Below, one piece after another: positions 48,662 through 59,191 of a DNA stretch of 64,000 bases; position 1 is the stretch's first letter, and every line of letters begins with the position of its first letter. This DNA is from Heliocidaris tuberculata (taxonomy: Eukaryota > Echinodermata > Echinoidea > Camarodonta > Echinometridae): positions 34,172,038 through 34,236,037 of the forward strand of contig CM046846.1 in assembly GCA_025618425.1 (NCBI GenBank), written 5' to 3'. Position numbers and translations under genes: made by a program. The notes beneath the pieces were generated by a model. That model was not told where the DNA came from. It worked only from the letters and a program-made list of their open reading frames with translations, and did no database searches.

Positions 48662-49427
48662 GTCTATTGCGCTTCACATGAAATTCAGAACAATGATCAT
48701 TCCAATTTAAAGTATTGTTTATCATAAGACCTAAATATTTCTCTGACATTGTATTTTGTAACTCCTGACCACCAGTAGTATATGTGTAACCTATATTGTA
48801 AAGCTTCCGAGACATCGTCATGATCTTACATTTAGATAAATTAAAATCGAGCATTCATGTCTTAGACCACTGATTTAAAACTTCCAGATCATTATGTAAA
48901 ATTTTATAATCGTCTAAAGTGGAAATACGACGATATAAAATACAACCATCAGCATATAATCCAATGGTAGAGGCGATGTTATTAGATATATCATTAATAA
49001 AACATAGAAATAACGCCGGACCCAAAATTTTTCCTTGAGAAACACCAGATTTAACATCAATCCTTGAAGAAAATTCACCATTGATAACAACTCTTTGCGA
49101 TCTTTTTTGTAAAAAAATTCATTATCCAATGTAAATTATTTGATTTCACACCGTATACTTGTAGTTTTGTTCTTAAAAGTTCATTGGACATACTGTCAAA
49201 TGCCCTAGCGAAATCAAGAAAAGCAATATGAACACTTGAACCTGTTTCCAAAATATATGACCAGTCATCGATAACCTCTGCTAATTGAGTTTCGCATGAT
49301 CTTTTTTCACGAAAACCATGTTGGTTATCACATAAAATGTTATTATTGTTAACATGCTGAAAAAGATGTTTGCAGACTATTTTTCTAAAATCTTACATGT
49401 AACAGACGTTAAAGATATTGGTCGGTA
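48662..49427 (-). pseudogene. LINE D reverse transcriptase core
   Basis: Reads ASNYRPISLTSVTCKILEKI, NQHGFREKRSCETQL, IAFLDFARAFDSM, GVSQGKILGPALFLCFINDI, then YADG where YADD is expected. The thumb-side MLDFNLSKCKIMTMSRKL and EKYLGLMINNTLNWNDH follow. A frameshift in the A run near 49110 and a TGA before MLDFN interrupt it. YADG lacks the second catalytic aspartate. Confidence 0.85.
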
Positions 49428-49435
49428 ATTACTAG

Positions 49436-50753
49436 CAGTGCTGTAGTCGAGTCCATCCCATCCGAGTCCGAGTCCGAGTCCGAGTCCCTGGAGTCCGAGT
49501 CCGATTCCGAGTCCGAGTCCGAGTCCAAGTCCGAGTCCTAGCATCCGAGTCCCAGAGTCCTGGGTGCCATTGCATAAAGACTTACTATTATAGTAACTTT
49601 GCCATCAATGGTAACTACCATGGTAACGTTGCTCAAGAGCCAATCAAAATCCAGTATTCCATGAAAAGTTACTATAATAGCAAAGTTACTATAATAGCAA
49701 GTTTTATGCAACGGCACCCTGGACATCCGAGTCCGAGTCCGAGTCCGAGTCCGAGTCCGAGTCCGAGTCCGAGTCCGAGTCCCGATGGGAACATCTTAAA
49801 TTGAAATTTTGTTTTACGTCACATTATTTATATTACGATAAATGTCTTACTGTGAACTCTCTATAACATAAATAGTTTCTGGTTCATTGAAAACTTCCAT
49901 TTGTCACAGAATTTAATTTATTGTAACTTTTCTTAGTACGAATGCGGACAACTATAAAGGCTTGCTCACAAATGAGTGATTTGTCGCCGTGACATGTGGC
50001 TTGGTGCTTAAGAAGATTAAGTTCAGTAAGATTTGGAAGAAAATATTAAATAGAGCATGCGCAGTTCTGCCCAGGAAAAAATAGTTAAAGCTATTCGGAG
50101 CTCTGGCAGTGAATTGTTTTTCCTATATAGTGAAATTATATTTTATCACGTGAGCACCAATTGACCAATCATGTATTTAGAATACTCATGAATATTCATA
50201 GAAGGGATATAATTATGAATAGTGGTCCTTATAAAGGGATGTCCTTATGGATAGCGAGGAAATTTGTGTATGGTTTGCTCGCTATTCAGAAGGACCGCTA
50301 TTGAGACTGCCCATATTGCAAGATATCCCAGGCTGGAGTCTATGGGGAAACGTGTGTTATAGATTAATCCATCGCCAAATGGTTACTATCAATTTCAATA
50401 CTTGTCTTTGTCATACTGTATAACGAGTGTATACGAGCATAAAACAACTAATCTTAACGTCTATTTGGACACATTCTCGTACGGTTACGGCGATCGATGT
50501 TAAGTTCATGTTCAAAATACCGCTCAATCGAGCAAGGTGCGCGAAAATAGCGGGGTTTTTTTTTTGCGTGCCCTGCGGTAATTTTTTGAGCTAAAATTAA
50601 AAGCGGAAAACGGAAAAATTACCGGTCTCGTTACCGGTCTCGGCCCGATATTCGCCCGAGTCACGAGTCACCATTGGTCGAGTCCGAGTCTGAGACCGAG
50701 TCCTTGTGGCTCGAGTCCGAGTCCGAGTCCCGAGAAATAGGATTACAGCACTG
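49436..50753. mobile_element. Non-autonomous hAT-like transposon with GAGTCC arrays (1318 bp)
   Basis: TIRs CAGTGCTGTA and TACAGCACTG are flanked by the perfect 8-bp duplication ATTACTAG (49428-49435 and 50754-50761). Removing the insert and one duplication restores the host RT frame (KEDASNYRPIS). Subterminal (GAGTCC)n arrays lie at 49449-49555, 49727-49782 and 50670-50735. The interior has no transposase frame; it contains a fragment of the GAATAGCGGTCC repeat (50217-50305). The 8-bp duplication plus CAGTG ends supports the hAT superfamily. Confidence 0.92.
49563..49718. mobile_element. PIF/Harbinger-like MITE nested in the hAT element (156 bp)
   Basis: Ends GGTGCCATTGCATAAA and TTTATGCAACGGCACC, flanked by CTG at 49560-49562 and 49719-49721. 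The interior is mostly palindromic, with ACTTACTATTATAGTAACTT and CCAATCAAAATCCAGTATTC shared with the 61642 copy. CWG 3-bp duplications and this terminus type fit PIF/Harbinger. Confidence 0.88.
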
Positions 50754-50877
50754 ATTACTAGCGTCTTCTTTGTTGCCTTTTTTATATATAGGACAAACAG
50801 TTGCTCTTAGCCAGTCTTCTGGTAAAATTCCGGATGACAAAGACGTGTTAAAAAGTTTACATAGAGAAGGCGTTAAT

Positions 50878-51106
50878 AGACCGCTTCTGTAATGTATACA
50901 ATTTTATGAACATAATTCTCTGAGCACCTAGTGACGAGCTATTCAATTAACCTGCTTTTTATAAATGAGCCTCAGTGCTTTGAATCCAGTTTGCATACAT
51001 TACTTGTTGCTACGTCCGGCAAGCCTCCGGCAAGCTTTCAGGTTGTCAAGAACAACCTTTGTTTGAAAGGTATGTATAAAATTTGCATACATTACCGAAG
51101 CGGTCT
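50878..51106. mobile_element. Short TIR element (229 bp) in LINE D
   Basis: Ends AGACCGCTTCTGTAATGTAT and its complement ATACATTACCGAAGCGGTCT, imperfect over about 30 bp. Dinucleotide AT lies on both sides. Removing the element and one AT restores the host frame (GADQLTPSLCKLF). Superfamily not assigned; no coding capacity. Confidence 0.82.
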
Positions 51107-51295
51107 ATTGGTCTGCACCTTCCTTTAACAAACGTGGAGATATTTCATCAGGTTCCTGTGCTTTTGAAACGTTTATGCTTTTCAAAAATTTTAAAACCTC
51201 AGTCTTTGTACATTGAACATCCTCCATAATAGGTGCTTTACTGCTATATTCAGGTGTTACGTGATCTTTAAAAGCTTGATTAAATTTTACGTTAA

Positions 51296-52231
51296 AGTAG
51301 ATATTCAAAGCAAATCACAAATATGCTCAATAATGTATCTCTAGAAACTAGAAAGCTTGCAGATGGTAATCGTATCAGTTTTACGTTAACTGCGTGTTTG
51401 ATGATTAAAAAATAACACAAATAAAAACACTTCTCAGCATCTGGGATATATCCGAGCGATTCGCCAGAAATATACCGCTGTTTTCATGACGTCACATCAG
51501 GTGCCAATCCTGCCTAAGCAGACGACGTCCTATATCAAGTGAACGTAACTGCAATGTAATTATTTTTAAATTATAAAGAGTTTGTTGTGTTTCACCATGA
51601 CCGTATTTCACATCATTCTAAAAGGGAAGTGAAACCGTTTCTAGTAACTAAAATCTTTTGTTTGTAAAAAGTCATGATAAGGGTCAATGATCAATCAAAG
51701 AAATCACACTTTCGAATTGTAAAGCCCGCTGAATTATAGCATGGATGGTATTCGTTCCCTCTTGAAACGCCGACATGCCGCGGTGCATGCAGCTGAAAAT
51801 ACAATGGCATCTTATTTTGTTTACAAGCGATTGGTTCCTTTATTTTTTTAACGCTGCATTTTTCATCAAAATAATACCATACAGGAAATTTAGAGTGAGG
51901 CAACAAATAAACATTTATACTGACGCTAGCGAAGTAAGAGAAATAAGTGAAGATGAGATGACAAAACAGGCACTGAAAATGTGTAAGATGTTATGGGGCA
52001 TCGTCTGCTTAGGAAGGATTGCTCCCAGTATGACGTCACATATCTCAGCAGCGTTCAAAGAGCTCTATAGGTGCTATATATACCGGGGCTGTGTTATATC
52101 ATTTTATAATTGATAATAATCATTACTTCAAATGTTTCCAAGCGTTGAATTTTGATAACCTTGTTCAATCTAAGCTTCACCTATGCAATAATAAAAATTA
52201 AATCAATATTCAAAATCAATGAAATTCTACT
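51296..52231. mobile_element. TTAA-flanked element (936 bp) in LINE D
   Basis: TTAA at 51292-51295 and 52232-52235. Excision in silico restores the host reading DAFNVKFNQAF. Short ends AGTAGATATTCA and TGAAATTCTACT are inverted. A second inverted pair lies inside (CAATCCTGCCTAAGCAGAC at about 51506 and GTCTGCTTAGGAAGGATTG at about 52003), each beside a TGACGTCA octamer. No transposase. Confidence 0.85.
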
Positions 52232-52462
52232 TTAAAAGCATCAGCCTTTTGTTGATCATCTGTTATGACCGTGCCATTGACATTATGATCAGATTTTCTA
52301 GACTTTATAAAACTCCAAAACAATTTCGGGTTATGTTTTAAACTTTTACACAAATCATTCTTTTAAAAATACACATAATTAGATTTATTTTTCTTCTTTA
52401 CTTCTCCCCTTAACTGTCGATACCTTTCCCAGTGAGATTTTTTACGTGACTTTTTAGCTACT

Positions 52463-53090
52463 TTAAAACATTCTATTTCGTTTTTTAATCATTTTTTTAA
52501 CATCCTTATTTATCCATTGAACATTAGGTCCTTTTGTCACATTGCCATGTGGGATGTTTGCATCGCAAATCTTCATCACAACATGTTTCCACGATTGCCA
52601 GTGGTGTTCTATATCATAGTCATTATTTTCATCTAGTAATGTAGCGTCTTTTAAATCATTATGAAACTGTTCTAAATTGCCTTTGGAATAAAAGTATATT
52701 TTTCTCTTCTTAAATTCGTGTTTAATTATGTAACAAACCAATGTAAATCTTATTGCCTCGTGATCACTTTTACCGGGAAATGAATCGACATTACTCACAT
52801 GTGATAGTTGAGTTGAAAATATCACATCTAATATATTACTTGTCGATTCAGTAATCCTAGTTGGTTGACATACATGTTGATAAAAAAAGTTATTATCAAT
52901 TATCGAAATAAAAGAGTTTGTAAGCTCTGAGTTGTCCGATGTTACATGGTATCCATCGGCCCATCGTAAATTCGGTAAGTTAAAGTCACATGTTAAAACA
53001 ATGTTGTGCACTCTTTTGCCATTATTAGATATTAGAGACATAGATTTATTTAACTCATATAAAATATCTAACTTTGTAAGGGTTTGTACC
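52463..53090 (-). pseudogene. LINE D endonuclease C-terminal half
   Basis: Reads HNIVLTCDFNLPNLRWADGY (the GDFN motif with Cys for Gly), QPTRITESTSNILDVIFST, then the catalytic GKSDHEAIRFTL, and continues to NVQWINKDVKKMIKKRN of the linker. Beyond 53041 the frame continues upstream to about 53090 (KLDILYELNKS), after which homology stops. The N-terminal catalytic blocks are absent. Confidence 0.82.
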
Positions 53091-54268
53091 CTTACAAATT
53101 ATAATGTCTGAATAAATCCAAATCTAATCAAGACACAAGTTTGAATGGCCATTGCTTCCACTTATTTTTCATTATTTTTTTATTTCTCATTTTTAACACA
53201 CGAGCCTATGGGGAAATAATTTCATGTGTGTGCCCCATCGATCTCTACCGATGGTGTAAGGGTACACTTGTTTTGTCTAATTTTGCAGTTAATTCGTGGA
53301 AAAACTTCACAGTGCTGAATTATTTGATCCTAAAATTGCATAAAATTGTACTGAAACAGTACAGCGGTGGTGTTTTGCTGCGAGCCCAAACACGGCTAGC
53401 TTTGGGCTCGCGGTCGCATCACACGTAGAAGGCGTTGCTTTATCCACTTGGTAGAGATCGATGGTGTGCATGTGCACTGCTAGGTATAGGGTTAAGGATT
53501 AAATGATTGTTCAAATCAATTATCGATGGTAGAGAAAATGCAGTTACTGCCTGACACGCACTTTAATCAAATTCAAGACTGAGACCTTTTTTTGCGCAAA
53601 CCAATTTTGAAGAGATTTACAAAAGTAGCCAGTATTCACTAAAGCGTAAAATATTGTCTATACTCAAAGTGTCAATCGACGGAAACAGACCCTCTTCCAC
53701 ATGTTTTCAATGTTTTACATATATACAAATTTATATTACATAATATAAAACAAAATTACGATAAGAAGTGTTTACATAAATGGAAAAATTATAAAAAAAA
53801 ATTATTAAAAAAACAAAAATTAAGTACAGTAATTACATATAATAAACAATTATACTATCATAATTTCGGTGATATCAGGCATAGTAAAGAAACAAAAGTG
53901 GAGGAGTCTATTAAAAAGCACAGCTTGTATTTTATAGACCCCTTTGTGAGAAAAAAATATACTTACAAATGCTCTAAGTTTGTGGAAATAATTACTAAAT
54001 ATATATACTTTACAATATCCCACCCCCCCCCCTTACACTACAAAACAGAATAATTGTGACAGTGGTATGTGTACAAATAAATATATTGGAAATAATAACA
54101 GGCGATGACTTCAGTAGGAGAGAAGAAAGAGAGAGAGAGACAGACAGAGAGAGATGGAAGATGAAGGATGGGGACGTTATACATTTTAATCCTTTCTGCA
54201 ATGATGTTCTTTTCATTCTAGCTCAATTTTTGGTTCGAAATGATATTTTCCCTGTTATTTTTTACCAT
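53091..54268. other. Spacer and 3' flank of LINE A
   Basis: Short palindrome GTAAGGGTTTGTACCCTTAC at 53078-53097 and a related GTAAGGGTACAC at 53256. The rest is AT-rich, with a C run at 54020 and a (GA)n tract at 54119-54150. 54000-54268 is probably the 3' UTR of LINE A. No gene seen. Confidence 0.5.
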
Positions 54269-54666
54269 TTAGCAGTTACATGTATATCTATTCAGCAGGA
54301 ATTTTTTTAGTCTACGTTTAAATGAAAAAAATGGTGGGAGCTGATTTAATAGTATTATTTAAGGAGTTCCAGAACTGTGGTCCGGTATATATAAAAGTCT
54401 TTTGTGCAGTAGCTGTCCTGCTCATTGGTAGATGTAGCATATTTGATTGTCTCGTGGGATATTTGTGTACTTCATTGTTTTTCAAAAATATTTGCAATAA
54501 ATTTTCTGGTAACTGATTTTTTTCCGATTGGTACATAAGACAACCGAGATTGTACAAATATAATTCGTCAATTTTTAGGACCTTGTTATCATAAAAGAGA
54601 ATGTTAGTTTGAGAACGATAGCTTTTATTGCAAATGATTCTCATTAGCCTCTTGTAGTAACATAAC
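54269..54666 (-). pseudogene. LINE A C-terminal domain
   Basis: CYYKRLMRIICNKSY, VLKIDELYLYNLGCLMYQ, NEVHKYPTRQSNMLHLP, IYTGPQFWNSLNNTIKS, then a frame slip in a T run followed by FKRRLKKFLLNRYTCNC and the stop complement at 54269-54271. These are the post-RT landmarks of CR1/Jockey elements. The L2 fragment separates it from the RT. Confidence 0.85.
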
Positions 54667-54671
54667 ATAAC

Positions 54672-55382
54672 TGCCAAATTAACTCATGCATTTGTTTCCT
54701 GTCACCTAGATTATTGTAATTCCATATTTTCTAACCTCCCTCATACACATTTACTTCCACTTCAACGGGTACAAAATTCTGCCGCAAGACTTGTCTCCCT
54801 CTCCAGGAAATCCGAGCCCATAACCCCAATCCTCCGTTCTCTCCACTGGCTTCCCATACATCACCGTATATCTTTTAAAGTTCTTCTGCTTACGTACAAA
54901 ATTCTGAATGGGCAAGCCCCCAAGTATCTCACAGATCTCATTTCCTTACGTTCCACTACTTCCTCAAGATCCCTCCGTTCATCCTCTACAATGCAGTTAA
55001 CTCCTGGACCTCGCACTTCCACAAAATATGGTGATCGTGCTTTTTCTACAATTGCCCCTTCTCTCTGGAATTCTCTACCTGCCTATATACATCTAGCCAC
55101 TTCCGTTAATCAGTTTAAGTCCCTGCTGAAAACTTACCTTTTTAGTAGATAGTCCTCTGGAATGGCCCAGTTGTGGGTCGGTCGATGGAGGTGCACACCG
55201 ACTTTGATTTTCAGTATTCATTTACCGTATTTATACACTGTATCTATTATTTGAATTACATAAGGTTTCTAATAATTTCGTATTCTTGTATTATTTTGGA
55301 TTTAATCTTAATTTTCCGGTAAACCGTGCGTTTAGAAACACCCGTATTAAGCGCCTAATAAATGTATTGTATTATTATTATT
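54672..55382 (+). mobile_element. 5'-truncated L2-type LINE inserted into LINE A
   Basis: 54673-55152 is open and lacks an early Met. It begins AKLTHAFVSCHLDYCNSIFS, continues RVQNSAARLVSLSRKSEPIT, ILRSLHWLPIHHRISFKVLL, then GDRAFSTIAPSLWNSLPAYI and FKSLLKTYLFSR before the stop. This is the characteristic L2-clade C-terminus. A 3' UTR and a (TAT)n tail follow. ATAAC at 54667-54671 and 55383-55387 is the target duplication. Confidence 0.88.
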
Positions 55383-55388
55383 ATAACT

Positions 55389-56702
55389 TTATTGAGATTT
55401 TGTTTTATAGAGTAGCCCCATGCGAGTATACCATAATTCAAAAGGGATAAGACAAGAGTGCAGTATAATACATGCAGGGTGGGCTGTAGGAAAAAATGTT
55501 TAATTTTGTTAATGACACCGGTGTTACGTGATACCTTCTTACATAATTGAATAACATGAGATTTCCAGAAAAGACGGTCATCAATTGTAATACCAAGAAA
55601 TTTGGTATTGGTTACCTGGGTAAGTGCATGGTTGTTGAGAATTATGGCTTCTGGAAGCGCAGTAATACTTTTACTAAATATCATGAAATGGGTTTTATCA
55701 AGGTTAAGGGAAAGTTTATTTGCTGTTATCCAAATTGCTACGTTTTTTAACTCAATGTTGACGATTTCTGTGAGCAGGTGTGGATCCTGATTGGTAAAAA
55801 ATATGTTGAGTCATCAGCAAAGAGTATAAAGGATAATAGTCTGGATGAAAGATAAAAGTCATTAATATACAATATGAATAATAGCGGGCCTAATATGGAG
55901 CCTTGTGGTACTCCGCATGTTATGTCTCCTAAAGTGGATGAACAGTTATTAATAACTACAAATTGTTTCCTGTTTGTAAGGTAATTCCTGAACCACTCCA
56001 AGGCCTTTCCTCTAATTCCATAGTGATTCAATTTATGTAAAAGTATATCATGATTCACTGTGTCAAAGGCCTTGGAGAAGTCCAGGAATATGCCGATAGT
56101 GTGGGAATGATGGTCAAGTGCGTTCGTGACCTTGTCGATAAGAGTCAGGAGCGCATGTGTGGTATTATGCTGTTCACGAAAACCAAATTGAACATTACTC
56201 GGTATGTTATATTCATCAAGAAAACAAATTGTTCTATTATACATGATCTTTTCCAGGATCTTGGAAAAAGTTGTTAGTAACGAGATAGGACGATAGTTAG
56301 TGATCTGATGGGTATCACCCTTTTTAAATATTGGGATGACTTTTGAAATTTTCATTTGGTTTGGCACTATACCCGAGGATAAAGATATGTTATAAATATG
56401 TGACAGAGGAACAATGATGTCTGGCAAGATATGCTTTAGCAAAGTATTAGTTATATTATCGAATCCAGGGCTCTTGTGGTTTTTAAGTTTTAGTGCAATT
56501 CCAGTAATTTCAGCAGTCTGTTGGGTACAAAAATGATGTGTTAGGGTTTGGTTGGTTCATGTAGTCCATGAAATGTTTATTGGTACTAGGTATGTTTTCG
56601 GCTAGGTTTTTTCCAATGTTTACGAAGTAATTATTAAAACTTTCTACAATTACTTTTGAGTCATCAATTAAGTTACCATTAACTTTGACAGTGTTAATTA
56701 GC
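55389..56702 (-). pseudogene. LINE A reverse transcriptase
   Basis: VIVESFNNYFVNIGKNLAEN at the 5' side, then VIPIFKKGDTHQITNYRPIS, NVQFGFREQHNTTHALLTLI, FLDFSKAFDTVNHDILLHKL, GVPQGSILGPLLFILYINDF and LFADDSTYF. All RT motifs are intact, including FADD. A single slip in a T run near 55797 shifts the frame; the thumb (KLSLNLDKTHFMIFSKS, TKFLGITIDDRLFWKSH) follows in the other frame to SLLNYGILAWGYS. The family is the FADD-type CR1/Jockey group; exact clade not decided. Confidence 0.88.
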
Positions 56703-57212
56703 TTTTTTTGATCATTTTTTTTTTTCAAGTATTTTTCCCTCCACAGGGATTTTATTGATTTTCAGTCACAACAAATTAACAAACATATTCAAGGTAAATC
56801 ACATTTGTAATGTAAATACATAATACAATAATAACACAAAATAATTCAGAATACAAATGTTTCTTGAACTGCCAGGTTCACATGAATTCCATGAATACTC
56901 CATTTTCAATAGAGCATTCATGGAATCCATGGGGGGGGGGGGGAACAAAAAACCACGAAACAATACAAACACATACATGTATCATCATTTGAATATTGGG
57001 GTATACAATTACTTATTTCTGACCACTATTAGTTATTTTGAAAATACAGCGCCAGTCGGCACCTCCGATCACCCGTTCGCACTATTCAGCTTAGAACAAC
57101 AATAAAATGGTCCACCAACCACATTGTTCCGGCCGAACAACGCGAACATGCCCACAAAGAAAGCCAACTGGCACTGTATATATGAGATATTCGACACCTT
57201 AAAGATGTATCG

Positions 57213-59174
57213 TCATGTAAACAAATTTCTGAATTGAAACCATTTTCTTGCAAATTTATCATTTCTACAATTCGAATCTGCTATGTACTTTTCATTTTTG
57301 AAATAATTTATAAGCGAAACTTTAATATTATCAAAATCGAGCAGTTGTTTCTTTATTTTGCAAGTATATACCATCTGTCTCACCACTATAAGTATACAAT
57401 TCAATGCAGAATTATTTGAACCTCTTAAACCAAACAATTTATCTTGTAGTGAGAATATCATTCTATTTCCGGTTCCAGTGTATATCCAGTGTTCCAACCT
57501 ATCCCAAATATGTTTAACATGTGTACATTCACATAGCAGATGGATAACTGTTTCACTCTGTTCATTACAAAATGTACATTCTTTTCTTGGGACTAAATTC
57601 ATTTTAAACAGTAAATCATTCGTATATAATATACGTTGCAATATCTTAAACTGGAACCATCGTAATCCCACATCCATCGTACAATTAAATGCGATAGAAC
57701 AATATGTTTCCCAGTTCTTGTCATTCAAATCAAAGATACATTTCCATTTAAGAAAGCTTTTGCATTCTAATTTCCTTTTCTTCAATAAAACTGCATAGAT
57801 GTGTGCGCAACCTTTAATACGTTTCATAACAAGTGCCATTGTATCTGGGAAAAAGGGTTGATGCACCCTGTTAAAAGTAGTACATTTGTACCCTTCTCTA
57901 ATTGCATCACATAATCCACGATAAAAAAGAAAGTTTATTTGAACATTATACTTTTCTTGGAGGTCTTTCAGAGAGAGAAAATGACCATTTGACTCTAAAA
58001 CATCATTGACAAAACGGATTCCCTTTTTACACAATGTTTTGTTATAAATTGAGCTATTACCTAGTTTAATGTAATCATTATTCCATAAGGGTTGGCAAGA
58101 AATGGTATCATAGTGCATGGATAAGAGTGTACTATAAGCCGTGAACATTTCTTTCCAAAAAAGGTTCTCTGTTTTACTTGCCAGTTCTCGAAAATAATTA
58201 TTTCCCATATATAATTTCAAGTCTTGAAGTCCAGGCAAAAAAGATTGTAAAAGACAGAGGATATTACTATCTATTGAGCCATTTACCAATTTCTTAATCC
58301 AGGAAATTTTCAATGATTGGCAGTGTATGTTTATATATATCATTCTGACCCCTCCGTCTGAGTAACTTTGCGACATTTGATTTCTACTTATTTTATCAGG
58401 TTTCTCCCCCCAAATAAATCTATAAAACTGAGCGTTTATATCTTTCAAAAAAATTTCACCTGGATTTGGGAGAGACAAAATAAGGTAGTTTAATTTAGAT
58501 ACCAACAATGATTTGACAACTGTGACTCTTCCAAGGACAGTTAAGTATCTTCTTAACCATGATGTCATTTGACTTTTAATCTCTTTAAATTTTTCATTAT
58601 AATTTTGAATTGTCATTTTGTGCAAATCCGTACAAAAGTCTATACCTAAATATCTGAAATAATCATCGAATACCCAGTTTAGATTTCTGTTCAAAAGAAC
58701 ACCATCCTTCTTGTTTTTATATCCTCCAATCCATATCGCATGTGTCTTATGTATATTAATCTTCAAACCCGACATTGTGTTATATTCATCTAAAATGTTT
58801 AATGCACTGATTAATTCCCTTACTGATCCATTCAGTGTTAGAAGAGTATCGTCTGCATACTGAATTATTTTAAGATGTTTATCTGTAGGTAAGCTCAAAC
58901 CAACAATCGAATTGGATTGTCTAAACAAAAGACCGAGTATTTCGGCGCATAATAGAAAAATATATGGAGACAAGGGATCTCCTTGACGACATCCCCGCTC
59001 TATTGAGAATCTTGGAGACAGGTGTCCATTGATCAGTACACAGGATTGAGCATTTTCATAGAATACATTAAACCATTTTACAATAGAGGGACCAAACTTA
59101 AAGAAGTGTAATACTTTTCTAATAAAGTCGTGAGAAATTGAATCAAATGCCTTTTCAAAATCTATAAGTAGCAA
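57213..59174 (-). CDS. L1-like reverse transcriptase palm to C-terminus (653 codons open)
   Basis: Starts at LLIDFEKAFDSISHDFIRKV (first catalytic Asp), then GCRQGDPLSPYIFLLCAEIL, YADD at residues 106-109, LKINIHKTHAIWIG and FRYLGIDF. The long C-terminal region includes LTVLGRVTVVKSLLVSKLNY and a CCHC-like zinc knuckle at about residues 530-556 (CTFCNEQSETVIHLLCECTH). This is the layout of the L1/Tx1 group. The first Met is not a true start; the domain continues upstream past the 754-bp insertion. The fully open frame suggests a young copy. Confidence 0.85.
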   Translation of the reverse strand: MLLIDFEKAFDSISHDFIRKVLHFFKFGPSIVKWFNVFYENAQSCVLINGHLSPRFSIERGCRQGDPLSPYIFLLCAEILGLLFRQSNSIVGLSLPTDKHLKIIQYADDTLLTLNGSVRELISALNILDEYNTMSGLKINIHKTHAIWIGGYKNKKDGVLLNRNLNWVFDDYFRYLGIDFCTDLHKMTIQNYNEKFKEIKSQMTSWLRRYLTVLGRVTVVKSLLVSKLNYLILSLPNPGEIFLKDINAQFYRFIWGEKPDKISRNQMSQSYSDGGVRMIYINIHCQSLKISWIKKLVNGSIDSNILCLLQSFLPGLQDLKLYMGNNYFRELASKTENLFWKEMFTAYSTLLSMHYDTISCQPLWNNDYIKLGNSSIYNKTLCKKGIRFVNDVLESNGHFLSLKDLQEKYNVQINFLFYRGLCDAIREGYKCTTFNRVHQPFFPDTMALVMKRIKGCAHIYAVLLKKRKLECKSFLKWKCIFDLNDKNWETYCSIAFNCTMDVGLRWFQFKILQRILYTNDLLFKMNLVPRKECTFCNEQSETVIHLLCECTHVKHIWDRLEHWIYTGTGNRMIFSLQDKLFGLRGSNNSALNCILIVVRQMVYTCKIKKQLLDFDNIKVSLINYFKNEKYIADSNCRNDKFARKWFQFRNLFT

Positions 59175-59191
59175 TAAACCAGGAATATCAT

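Larger units (their letters stand above)
47881..53090 (-). mobile_element. Dead LINE (LINE D), CR1/Jockey type, carrying four insertions
   Basis: From right to left (5' to 3' on the minus strand) it contains part of the endonuclease, linker, reverse transcriptase and C-terminal region. It is broken by a 936-bp TTAA element, a 229-bp TIR element, a 1318-bp hAT-like element (with nested MITE) and a SINE. The endonuclease N-terminus beyond about 53090 is missing. Frameshifts, a stop in the RT and loss of one catalytic aspartate show it is inactive. Confidence 0.85.
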
